Below, piece by piece: positions 54,962 through 64,000 of a DNA stretch of 64,000 nt. Within the stretch, counting starts at the first letter, position 1, and each line of letters opens with the position of its first letter. The stretch spans positions 919,001 to 983,000 of the forward strand of contig JAWRVZ010000157.1 in NCBI GenBank assembly GCA_037043235.1, given 5' to 3'. This stretch comes from Rhodeus uyekii. Taxonomy: Eukaryota; Chordata; Actinopteri; Cypriniformes; Acheilognathidae. The notes under the pieces were generated by a model. The model ran no database searches and had not been told where the DNA came from. It worked only from the letters and a program-made list of their open reading frames with translations. The position numbers and the translations under genes were made by a program.

Positions 54962-55655
54962 GTTGTTTACTAGGGTTTGGGGTCATTGTCTTGTTGAAAC
55001 AACCATTTCAAGGGCATGTCCTCTTCAGCATAAGGCAACATGACCTCTTCAAGTATTCTGGCATATGCAAAATGATCCATAATCCCTGGTAGGCGATAAA
55101 TAGGTCCTACTACACCATAGTAGGAGAAACATACCCATATCATGATGCTTCACCGTCTTCACTGTGTGCTGTGACTTGATTTCATAGTTTGGGGGTCGTC
55201 TCACAAACGTCAGCTTTGGCCCTTGGACCCAAAAAGAACAATTTTACTCTCATCAGTCCACAAAATGTTCCTCCATTTCTCTTTAGGCCAGTTGATGTGT
55301 TCTTTGGTAAATTGTAACCTCTTCTGCACATGCCTTTTTTTACCAGAGGGACTTTTCGGGGGATTCTTGAAAATAGATTAGTTTCACACAGACGTCTTCT
55401 AACGGTCACAGTACTTGCAGGAACTCCAGACTGTCTTTGATCATCCTGAGGTGATCACTGGCTCAGCCTTTGCCATTCTGGCTATTCTTCCATCCATTTT
55501 GATGGTTGTCTTCCGTTTTCTTCCACGTCTCTCTGGTTTTGCTCTCCATAAGGCATTGGAGATCATTTTAGCTGAACAGCCTATAATTTCCCCTCTCCAA
55601 TCAACTTTTTAATCAAGGTACGCTGTTCTTCTGAACAATGTCTTGAACGACCCAT
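54962..55655 (-). pseudogene. Tc1-like transposase remnant
   Basis: Starts MGRSRHCSEEQRTLIKKL at 55655; further in, TVTVRRRLCETNLFSRIPRK and HINWP-like words, then VKLF. Several frameshifts and loss of the last third (no SPDLNP motif). Confidence 0.8.
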
Positions 55656-55966
55656 TTTCCTCAAGCTTTCAAATGCATGTTCAGGAAGTGCTGGCTTCAT
55701 CCTTAAATAGGAGCCACCTGATTCCCACCTGTTTCTTCACACATTGATGACCTCAGTGATTGAATGCAACACTGCTATTTTTTTAACACACCCCTTTCAA
55801 CTAATTTCCCAATTGCACAGCTTTAAGAGCGAACAGATCATGAATGTTGGGTCTCGTTTGTTTTCTGAGAATCTACTGCACCTACTAATAACTTGTTTGC
55901 CACAAAGCAATAAAAACATGGATTATTCTGGTTAGTCACATTGTACTGCTATTATTTTGAACAATA

Positions 55967-55969
<3 letters not shown>

Positions 55970-56008
<39 letters not shown>
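55970..56008. repeat. (TA)n microsatellite
   Basis: 39-bp TA run exactly between two Tc1-like elements; the target dinucleotide TA has expanded. Confidence 0.93.
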
Positions 56009-56010
<2 letters not shown>

Positions 56011-56836
56011 TCACCTAAAGGATTAGAAGAGCAACTTTGACTGAAATAACCACTCGTTACAACCGAGCTACGCAGCAAAGCATTTGTGAAGCCACAACAC
56101 GCACAACCTTGAGGCGGATGGGCTACAACAGCAGAAGACCCCACAGAGTACCACTCATCTCCACTACAAATAGGAAAAAGAGGCGACAATTTGCACGAGC
56201 TCAACAAAATTGGACAGTTGAAGACTGGAAAAATGTTGCCTGGTCTGATGAGTCTCGATTTCTGTTGAGACATTCTGTCTGGTAGAGTCAGAATTTGACA
56301 TAACATAACAGAATTTGACAGAACATGGCTCCATCATGCCTTTTTACCACTGTGCAGGCTGGTGGTGGTGGTGTAATAGTGTGGGGGATGTTTTCTTGGC
56401 ACACTTTAGGCCCTTTAGTGCCAATTGGGCATCGTTTAAAGTTTCTGACCATGTACATCCCTTCATGACCACCATGTACCCATCCTCTGATGCTACTTCC
56501 AGCAGGATAATGCACCATGTCACAAAGCTCGAATCATTTCAAATTGGTTTCTTGAACATGACAATGAGTTCACTGTACTAAAATGACCCCACAGTCACCA
56601 GATCTCAACCCAATAGAGCATCTTTGGGATGTGGTGGAACAAGAGCTTCGTGTCCTGGATGTGCATCCAACAAATCTCCATCAACTGCAAGATGCTCCTA
56701 TCAATATGGCCAACATTTCTAAAGAATGCTTTCAGCACCTTGTTGAATCAGTGCCACGTAGAATTAAGGCAGTTCTAAAGGCGAAAGTTGGTCAAACACA
56801 GTATTAGTGTGGTGTTCCTAATAATCCTTTAGGTGA

Positions 56837-56839
<3 letters not shown>
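56009..56839 (+). mobile_element. Tc1/mariner transposon, internally deleted copy
   Basis: Left end CTCACCTAAAGGATTA joins directly to GAAGAGCAACTTTGACTG, inside the transposase; the intact relative at 20341-21468 shows what is missing (about 400 bp with the DNA-binding domain). Right end TAATCCTTTAGGTGAGTG. Flanked by TA microsatellites on both sides. Confidence 0.92.
56037..56807 (+). pseudogene. Tc1-like transposase, N-terminus deleted and frameshifted
   Basis: Contains TEITTRYN..., QNWTVEDWKNVAWSDESRFL (first catalytic Asp region) and, in another frame, SPDLNPIEHLWDVVEQEL (last catalytic acid region), ending KAKVGQTQY. The middle is in different frames. Confidence 0.9.

Positions 56840-56886
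<47 letters not shown>
56840..56886. repeat. (TA)n microsatellite
   Basis: 47-bp TA run between the deleted Tc1 copy and the Tigger-like element. Confidence 0.93.
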
Positions 56887-56890
<4 letters not shown>

Positions 56891-57891
56891 ATACCTCTAG
56901 ATACGTGGAGCTCGTAACTCGAATTGCCCGTATCTATAATCATGTTTTCCCATAAGAAATAATAGAAAACAAATTAATCCGTTCCAGATGCGTAACAACG
57001 GAAGAAAACGTTTTTTATTGGTATAGACACACGTACACAATTATAGTACATGCATACAGTATAAGGATTTGTGTGATATCAAATAAAATGTGGTTTTAAT
57101 TATATGTTTTTACAGACAGAAGATAGACAGTAGCGGTAGGTGCGGAGGGGGGAGGAAGGGGGTTGGTACGTCGACACTTGATTCCGTATCGTACCTTACA
57201 CGAACACTACGTAACTTACGTAAACTTAAATGAACATAACTGAACTTAGCTTATGTATTTTTTGTAGCTTTTTTATTTTATATTATTGTTTTGTTTGTGT
57301 TCTTCCCTTTTTTCGACTGACTATCCTCACTTTCATTTGGCGCAGACCTTTTAACGAAATACCTATCGAGGGAGATTTGTTTCTGTCTCCCTTTAAAAAT
57401 AAGCAAGGTACGCGTCGTCAAAAAGTGCCAAAGCACGACCAGTAGACAATTTATCAGGGTGTTTCTTTTCAATGCTGAGCTCTTGCAACACCTGCATATT
57501 GTCTGTAGATCAATCAACTCCTCAGTCGACAGTTCCTCCTGATGCTCCTGATCACTCACACGGGCACTAACCCATATTTATCCACAATTTCTTGCTTAAT
57601 TTCCATGGTCATCATGCCTTTCTTCTTCTCACTACCATCTTTAACACTCACTTTCTTAGAGCTCATCACTATTATGAAGAATAATGAACAAAATAGAGAG
57701 AAAATCAGCTACTCGAGGGCGACGCGTACAAGTCAGTGAACACTGAAGTGAACGAGTGTCGGCATCGACGTCAGTATGCGTGCTCGTATCTCGAATATTT
57801 ACTCGTATCTAGAAGCAAAAATCTGCACAAAGGCTTGCTCGTATCTTGGAATACTCGTATGTAGAGACGCTCATATCTCAAGGCATTACTG
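56887..57891 (-). mobile_element. Tigger/pogo-like transposon, internally deleted
   Basis: Left end AGTAATACCTCTAGATACG and right end minus strand CAGTAATGCCTTGAGATATG are diverged inverted repeats within TA/TG-rich flanks. The minus strand carries a start-like MSSKKVSVKDGSEKKKGMM followed by TMEIKQEIVDKYG, then jumps to a C-terminal-looking part (QKQISLDRYFVKRSAPNES). The DDE catalytic core is missing. Confidence 0.7.
57278..57680 (-). pseudogene. Tigger-like transposase N- and C-terminal remnant
   Basis: N-terminal part from 57672 (MSSKKVSVKDGSEKKKG), a stop after DKYGLVPV, then a second frame with EELSTEELIDLQ and QKQISLDRYFVKRS. Typical words of Tigger/jerky-type proteins, with most of the protein deleted. 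Confidence 0.6.
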
Positions 57892-58289
57892 TGTGTGTAT
57901 ATATATGTATATAGATGTAGTTGGTTAGAATTGCCCACAAGGTGGTGGTATAATAAGCTAACTTATGTTTTTGGTTAATAACTCTCTGTAATCATGATGG
58001 ATAGAATTATAATCTTACAGCTGAATCAGGGTCATATGCTTATCCCTTTCAATACTACATGTTTCTGCTTTTTCAAACTCATCGTAGGCCGTTTTGCACA
58101 AAATTTAATATGCGCAATCAGGATACACTCCTGACAACAATTAATCAGCAGATATGGGCCAACATGTTTTTTTCTTTCTTTTCTTTTTTGTGCATTTGTG
58201 ATTCCAGAAATAATTATCATAAAGTACATGACCATTACATACGTGTTTTGCATTGATGTTTTATTCATATTGGCAGTGGAAAACATTAA

Positions 58290-58470
58290 ACTGGAGGCCC
58301 TGCGAGGCACTCAAGCAGCAATTACTTCTGAAATGATAAAATTAAAGAAATTAAAACATTAGTTTAATTGCTTTGCGAGGAAGAGTACAAAACACAAACG
58401 GTGGTAATTATTTAAGCGGCGTTCTCTTCCAATTAGATCAATCTACTACACATTAATTGATTTGTGTTTC
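58290..58470. other. Candidate conserved non-coding block, homeodomain-site rich
   Basis: Contains CAATTA, TTTAATTG, GGTAATTATT, CAATTAGATCAATC, CATTAATTGATT and CCAATTAAA within about 180 bp, not repeated elsewhere in the window and free of TE hallmarks. Conservation untested. Confidence 0.3.
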
Positions 58471-58679
58471 CAATTAAAATGTACACAGTTGTGTGTAAAG
58501 GTGTCTCTCAGATTAATTTGTTGTCACTTTTTTTGTGAACTGCAAGACGTTTCTCTGACTGCAATGATGAGTTCATATTCTCAACTTGCATTCTCATTTT
58601 CCACAGGCGCTCAAAACACAATCACAAAAGGAATATCTGCCAGTCGACAGTTTCTCTCACATGCACATAAAGAATGACT

Positions 58680-59790
58680 TGAGGTACAGATGCAATAGGA
58701 CTGTTTCTGTCTAATGAAGAATAGGACTATACAGTACTGTAAAAAACTAATTGATTTTCTGATTGCTGGATTACATTTGACAAGATTTCAGTCTTTCAAA
58801 ATAATAAGTTCAATGTGTTGCTGTGGCAGATATTCAACTTCACTGAACAAAGGTTAAAGAATGAAGAAAAACCACGTGGATCTGATGTACAGAACAGAGT
58901 TTCTGATATTACACAAGCAAAATAGCGCCGCCATGTGAAATCACACACATATATATTGCATATATGTCTCACAAAGGATAGAAATAAACATTTTGACTAG
59001 AATAAAATCTAAAAACGTTCTGCCTCAGGTTAGACTGTCTCTGACTCATTCAGTAATAAAAAAAAATCATTGATTCATTTGTGTCATTTAAGCCCATTTT
59101 TCTATAGAAGAGAAAATCTGGTAAAGCACACACTTTATTAAGGACAAGAAAATGAACCGGCCATTGATAAAGAGCTCTGTAAAGTTGTTCACTGCTCAGC
59201 GAGGGATTTACCGTTCACTTATATTTGAAATTCAGTTGAACCATCAGTCGTGTCATATGATAAACAGGTAAAAACATCACAGAATTTTTCAAAAAAAGTT
59301 TTATATTTGAGAAAGAAACGATGGAGAAACACCTGGAATATTTCAATTCTATAATGACCTTTTACCGGTATAAATTTTTTTCAAAGAAGAAAATTCATAA
59401 TAAAGTTTTTTGTAGTTGTTAAATAGTTCCCCCTATAAAGGGGACATGAGAACATAATGTATGAATGACCCAGATCAACAAAAACACACTTTGGTCTTGT
59501 GCTTCATAACTTTGACCACAAGAGGGAAACCCTTGACTGGGAAATCAGTCAAAGTGTCTTCAGCCAGAGAGAATTCATATTTGATCTGAATATAAATAAG
59601 TGAGCTAACACATCCGTTTAGTGGATTCCCTGAATGCAAAACTAGAATATGGCGAAACAAGTATAACTTGGGGTAACATGCAGCCAGTAATTCACAGCAC
59701 ACACTCAACCTGGCCGTATTTATAGTCACCATGAATTAAAAATTGACCATTCTTAATTTTTTATGGAATATTGCAAAATATTGGTGCGCA
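58680..59790. other. Intergenic, no gene recognised
   Basis: AT-rich DNA with short open frames only; no repeat partner seen inside the window. Confidence 0.4.
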
Positions 59791-59794
59791 TCAT

Positions 59795-60040
59795 TATTGT
59801 TTTAATAATCTTGAATGAGAGTATCTTCTCGTCCCTCTGTCAGCGTCTCTTCTCTGATGAGGAGGGCGGGGCAATAACCTGTCACTCACATGAGATCCAC
59901 CAATAGCAAACCACAACCATCCAATCAATTCCCCACAGACCCAATCAAGCCCCGCCCTACATTTGTTCTTGTTTCAAAAGTGTTTCATTCGGGAAGAAAA
60001 GACTAAGTCTAACTTCTGTTTCATGCCGACTTTAATACTT
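59795..60040 (+). repeat. Dispersed repeat R-A, copy 3
   Basis: Near-identical to copy 1 (27075-27600) without the MITE: TTATTGTTTTAATAATCTTG, GAGGGCGGGGCAATAACC (empty site), CACATGAGATCCACCAATAG, CAATCAAGCCCCGCCCTACA and a tail TTCATGCCGACTTTAAT resembling the arm of the palindrome at 27575. Confidence 0.88.
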
Positions 60041-60189
60041 TATCTAGTCGTATTTCTTTTGGCCTCCTGGTTCTTGGGGATGAGAAGAATCTCTTGTGGA
60101 TCGACCAGGGCACAGAGAGCAGAACTTGAGCTCGGAGACGCCTGACTTCTGCCTGCCCTTCAGACAGCAACTCCTCGCCGAGGTTTTGT

Positions 60190-60390
60190 GTGATCACCGG
60201 TAAATCTTTATTAATTTTAATTGGGGCCTCCATTTAAAAGAGCAATTAAAGCGGATTAATCGAGCCCATCCCATATAATGTCTTCTGTTAATTAGTTTGT
60301 CAGCACTGTTTTAATATCGCCTAATGACTTCATATTTCAGGCCTGACATTAAAGAGATGCTGCAAGAAAAGAAATGGGCTTATCTGAATG
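60190..60390. other. Candidate conserved non-coding element
   Basis: A compact, non-repetitive block with TTATTAATTTTAATTGG, GCAATTAAAGCGGATTAATC, TTCTGTTAATTAGTTTGTC and TTTCAGGCCTGACATTAAAG. Dense TAATTA/GGATTA-type homeodomain cores and no coding potential are the texture of vertebrate developmental enhancers. Conservation untested. Confidence 0.4.
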
Positions 60391-61302
60391 CGGCGCTTTA
60401 ATGGGAGATGTCCTCCGGGTGGCAGGCAAGGTCAGGGACCGCAGGGGCCGCCGAGACACCAGGGCACTGGACGCTCTGCACAGTCACTAGCTGTGTGTGG
60501 CAAGCCGTTTCGACTTTGCATCATTCCCCGGATAGGATTTTTTTGATAGCAACAATTCAGTTTTCGCTAGTTAAATGGATCATTCCTTATATCAGGAATG
60601 GCATTTTTACTAGTAACAATATCTGGAATTAAGTGATGTCGCAGAAACCAAGTTCTTGATATGAAAAATTACATTTCAACTAGTAAAAACTATTCTTGAT
60701 ATCTGTAAATGTAGTATGTCTAGAAGAAACAGGCAATGATATCGCAAGCCGATTTGACTTTTAATAATTCTCAGGATTTTTATGATTAAGTCTCCAAAAC
60801 TATGTGAGGAACTTATTAACTTACTTATTGTTGCTAAAGCAACATTTCCTGTTTTCTTTTAGTTTAACATGTAAAAAAAAAAAAAAAAAAAGATATATAT
60901 ATATATAGTTAAAAAATTAATCACTAATAAAAAAGACAAAAACAAACAAACTTTAATCAAAACTAAAATTAACACTAAAACTAAAATGTATTCAATATAT
61001 ATAATACTATAACACTTCATAACAGGTTCATTATAATTTACTAAAACATGATCCATAAAAAAAACAAATGTTTACTAAAATCTGAAAATAAAAAACACAA
61101 GAACATCAAATCCATAATATTATAGTATTTCAGAGATACTAGTGAACACAAGCTCAAAAAATACAAAAGCACCATATCTGTCACAGTCTTGTCGCATCTG
61201 TCACATCTGGGTTCCTCTATGTGTCTTCTAGATCCTTCTACACCTGTCTTGTTAGTCAATTACCCTGTGAGTCATGTCAGCTGGTCCCCATTTCCTTGTG
61301 TC

Positions 61303-61915
61303 TAAGGCCACGTCCACACGATGCCGGCGCGTTCCTTATCCAATCTTTTTTTTCCTCGTTAAAAAAAAAAATCAGCGTCCACATGATACCACTGAAACCG
61401 ACTGAATCCGGTGTAGTATATATGCCAGACCAATATGGGGCGCTGTAATTCTGCCACAGATAATACACTATACACAGAGAAGACGACTTTGAGCATGCCA
61501 TTGTTGTTGCTGTTCAGTGTTGCCAGATTGCTATTTACCGTTTTGTCACGTCCGACTGGGAAAACATGCCTTTTAGCTGGTTGGTAACATTTGGGATGGT
61601 TTTTGATGCATATAATCGCTCAACATTTTTCATTATTTATAAGAGTACGCACTTTGGGCTGATATTTTTTTAAATTGGAGGGTTTTAAGCTGTAGCTGCG
61701 CTGGAATCTTCAGTCCAATCTGGCAACACTGTTGCTGTTACTGTGACGCAGCCGACACGTGATGTGATGACATCATCGGTAAACAAAAAATATACGGATT
61801 GGCCGTCCACACGAGTCCGCAAGGGTGTCGGATTCAGATCTATCCACTTTTGGACCCGGTATCAAAAGTGAGCGGATTCAGTCTCCCAAATCGCCGGATG
61901 CGTGTGGACGAAACG
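61303..61915. mobile_element. MITE with CCACGTCCACACG ends
   Basis: Left end GGCCACGTCCACACGATGCC; right end CGGATGCGTGTGGACGAAACGT, inverted repeats. No clear target duplication was found. A hAT MITE is nested at 61515-61731. Confidence 0.7.
61515..61731 (+). mobile_element. hAT MITE CAGTGTTGCCAGATTG, copy 3
   Basis: Ends CAGTGTTGCCAGATTG and CCAATCTGGCAACACTG with a perfect 8-bp duplication TTGCTGTT (61507-61514 and 61732-61739). 217 bp, shorter than the other copies and lacking the G/C homopolymer. Confidence 0.94.
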
Positions 61916-62019
61916 TAAATCCCTCTTGTGTTTCCCTTGTCCTTGTCGGTGATTGTCAGTGTTATGTGGGCTTGTAGCGTGTGTGGATGTTTCCTCCCTG
62001 GTCTCCCTGAGTTTCAATT

Positions 62020-62205
62020 TTCTTTTCCCTTAATAATAACAACCTTAATTTAAAAAGTGCCCTTTGTGTTTACTTGTGTTATCTTTGACAAATTTTTACA
62101 TTTGTTTGATGATCTGAAACATTTAATTGCAACTAACATGCACTAAAAAAGAAGAAGAAGAAATCAGGAAGGGGTAGAGTCTTTTTCACACCACTGCATA
62201 ACTCT
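62020..62205 (+). repeat. Dispersed repeat, 3' tail copy B
   Basis: Partner of 1-410: TTAATAATAACAACCTTAAT, TGATGATCTGAAACATTTAA, GAAATCAGGAAGGGG and CTTTTTCACACCACTGC. Confidence 0.7.
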
Positions 62206-63090
62206 CAACTCTTACGACGTCATACGAAAGCTTTATGACGTAATTGTAAGTTGTAAAGCTCTCATTCACACTTGAGCATCTCATTTTGAGTTCCATTGGT
62301 TAAAGAAAGTTTGAAAGAACATCAAAGACACCTTGGATAAATGCATCTGCCAAATGCACACATGCACTTTTAGTTTATTATCTTGGTTTCCTGTTTACTG
62401 TGCCAGTTTTGTAGTCTCTTTGTAGTTCCTCTGTTATTTGTGTTCCCAGGTGTGCCTTCATTAGCCTTGTCTGTGTAATATAACCCTTGTGTTTGATTCT
62501 TTTACATTGCAGTTCATTTATTCCCTGGGAATCAAAGTGTGTTGTGATTGAGAGACAGAAATAACATAAGGATAAATATCTCTTGCTTTAAAGTTTTCAA
62601 TACCTCTCATTTAAGACATCTTATTTAAGACCTAAGATATTAACAATACTGCTGTGAAATGTATGAAAAGAGGCAAAGATTGTTTAGTGATGCTGGATAA
62701 ACTAAAGCAGCCTCAGGAGCAGAGAGGAAACACTCCTCCATCTGCCAGGCCAGCTGAGGAGCGTCCATATGTTCAGTCTTCTTACGGCTTTCGTGACCTG
62801 TTCCTGTTTACGCTCTTATTAGACAGAGGGGGTTTGAACAGAGGACTCTCAGTCCAACACAAAGACAATTTATAATCAAATCAACAAGCCATGAAGAGAC
62901 AGCAGTTTGAGACTTGATCTGTCTGACAGTATGTTTACCAGAGTCAGCATTGCAAAAAATGTAATAATTACCACGTTCAAATACGATGGGGTCTTTTTAT
63001 GAAAAATCTGCTTTTTCCATTTCGCTCCCCCAGTGTATTTAGAATGTTCTGTCAGACAATAAATGTCTCAGTTTATTTATTAACAATAGC
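62206..63090. other. Intergenic, no gene recognised
   Basis: A short SINE-like word (ATGCATCTGCCAAATGCAC near 62340) and LTR-like T/C-rich sequence (62390-62480). The open frame at 62654-62875 shows no family signature. Confidence 0.4.
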
Positions 63091-63094
63091 ATTG

Positions 63095-63250
63095 TGTCAA
63101 CTCAGTTTATGCATTATGCAGACACTTTATCCAAAGCAACTTACAATGCATTGAAATGTAAAATTGTATCAGTTCATGCGTTCTCTGGGACTCACACTCC
63201 TGATCTTCACGATGCGAGTGTTATGTTGTACTGTGTGTGTTACAGGAGCA
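63095..63250. repeat. SINE-like fragment
   Basis: GCATTATGCAGACACTTTAT and CCAAAGCAACTTACAATGCA then CTCTGGGACTCACACTCCTGA; third partial copy of the family at 8985 and 47195. Confidence 0.55.
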
Positions 63251-63449
63251 TTGAGATGAATACACTAACAGGGTTGACAGGCTTGTGCTCAAGGTCACGG
63301 CATTTCAAGCTGTTTGTAAGTTAATGTTGATTTGTTCCCCCTACAAATACAAAGTTTTCAATGATCAGTAGTTTATTATAGAACGTCATAGTAATGTAAA
63401 ATTATTCCTAACTGATACAACTATAAGAAAAACAAACATTTAAAGATTT

Positions 63450-63965
63450 AAAAAACCCTTTTAAAGGGTTCACCCAAAGTTCACCCATCCTAGGTGTATA
63501 TGACATTATTCTTTCAGCCGAACACAATCAAAGTTAAAAAACATCATGGCTCTTCTGAGTTTTATAATGGGAGTGAATGGTAACTGAGATTTTGAAGCCC
63601 AAAAAAGCTCATCCATCATAAAAGTAATCCATATGACTCCTGGGGGTTAATAAAGAAGGTTAAACTTTATAACCTATAACCACTGGCTTCCAATACAGGA
63701 GTCTAGTTCTGGCTGAAGAGTGACCGCTGACCCGACGCATGATGTGTTGATGAATGAGGAAGCGCTAAACACTGGGAATGAAGAGTCTAAAACGAGAACG
63801 GTTAAAACAAAATTGGGAGTAGCTCGAGTTTGTTAACCAGCTCTATTTGTTTGAACAGCGAGAGGCGTCGACTCTCACACGAGCGTACGCTACTCCCACA
63901 TCATGCGTCGGGTCAAAGGTCAGGGTCAAAGGTCACTCTTCCACTGGAACTAGACTTGTGTAAGG
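63450..63965. repeat. Interspersed repeat carrying two DR1-type hexamer pairs
   Basis: AAAGGGTTCACCCAAAGTTC ... TTCTTTCAGCCGAACACAATC ... GACTCCTGGGGGTTAATAAAG ... GAAGCCAGTG is a teleost interspersed repeat type. At 63910-63935 GGGTCAAAGGTCA occurs twice without spacer. Confidence 0.5.
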
Positions 63966-64000
63966 AAGCCAGTGATTGCAGTTTAAATATGGATATTTTT

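Larger units (their letters stand above)
54483..55969 (-). mobile_element. Tc1-like transposon, interrupted and decayed
   Basis: Both ends carry CAGTATTGTTCAAA (left 54483; right, mirrored, to 55969), flanked by TA. On the minus strand a Tc1-type transposase can be followed from 55655 to about 54962. The left part is replaced or interrupted by unrelated LTR-like sequence (54497-54950). Confidence 0.8.

Noticed and set aside
62654..62875. A 73-aa frame rich in charged residues
   Set aside because: No domain, no repeat partner and no splice context; cannot be supported.

Overview
The window is vertebrate nuclear DNA, most likely from a cyprinid-type teleost. Two spliced genes can be rebuilt base by base. 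Around them lies very dense teleost repeat DNA: MITEs, hAT, Tc1/mariner and Tigger-like transposons, L2-like LINE tails, SINE fragments, long CA/GT and TA microsatellites and several minisatellites. No bacterial or phage feature, CRISPR array, rRNA or convincing tRNA gene is present.

Gene 1 is dlst (minus strand, CDS 28172 down to 6800, 15 coding exons, 453 aa). It encodes mitochondrial dihydrolipoamide succinyltransferase, the E2 core of the 2-oxoglutarate dehydrogenase complex. All exon phases close, the lipoyl lysine is K111 and the catalytic DHRLIDG motif is at residues 423-429.

Gene 2 is prox2 (plus strand, CDS 29650-41940, four coding exons plus a probable 5' non-coding exon, about 578 aa). 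It encodes a homeo-prospero transcription factor. The two genes are head-to-head with start codons about 1.5 kb apart and share a CpG-rich interval (about 28.0-28.94 kb). The dlst-prox2 pairing matches the vertebrate DLST/PROX2 neighbourhood and supports prox2 rather than prox1.

Layout: 1-6250 repeats only (Tigger-like element, hAT with 8-bp target duplication, L2 3' tail); 6253-28172 dlst with repeat-loaded introns, including an 18-copy 112-bp array, a 76-bp array carrying CCAAT/GC-box motifs, a dead Tc1 transposon and an L2-like LINE fragment; 28.2-28.94 kb divergent promoters; 28.94-42.6 kb prox2, with MITEs, hairpins and candidate conserved non-coding blocks in its introns; 42.6-64 kb no gene, but nested transposons, two large tandem arrays (48.06-48.78 and 53.09-53.88 kb), two adjacent Tc1-like relics and a Tigger-like element at 54.5-57.9 kb separated by TA microsatellites, and possible developmental non-coding elements at 58.3 and 60.2 kb.

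No clearly new molecular system was found. The most interesting signals are genome-evolution ones: a hAT MITE family with three copies, all with perfect 8-bp target duplications, plus paralogous empty sites; a minisatellite formed by amplification inside a MITE; an intronic NF-Y/GC-box minisatellite; a possible relic copy of dlst exon 12; and a near-perfect 52-bp palindrome in dlst intron 1.
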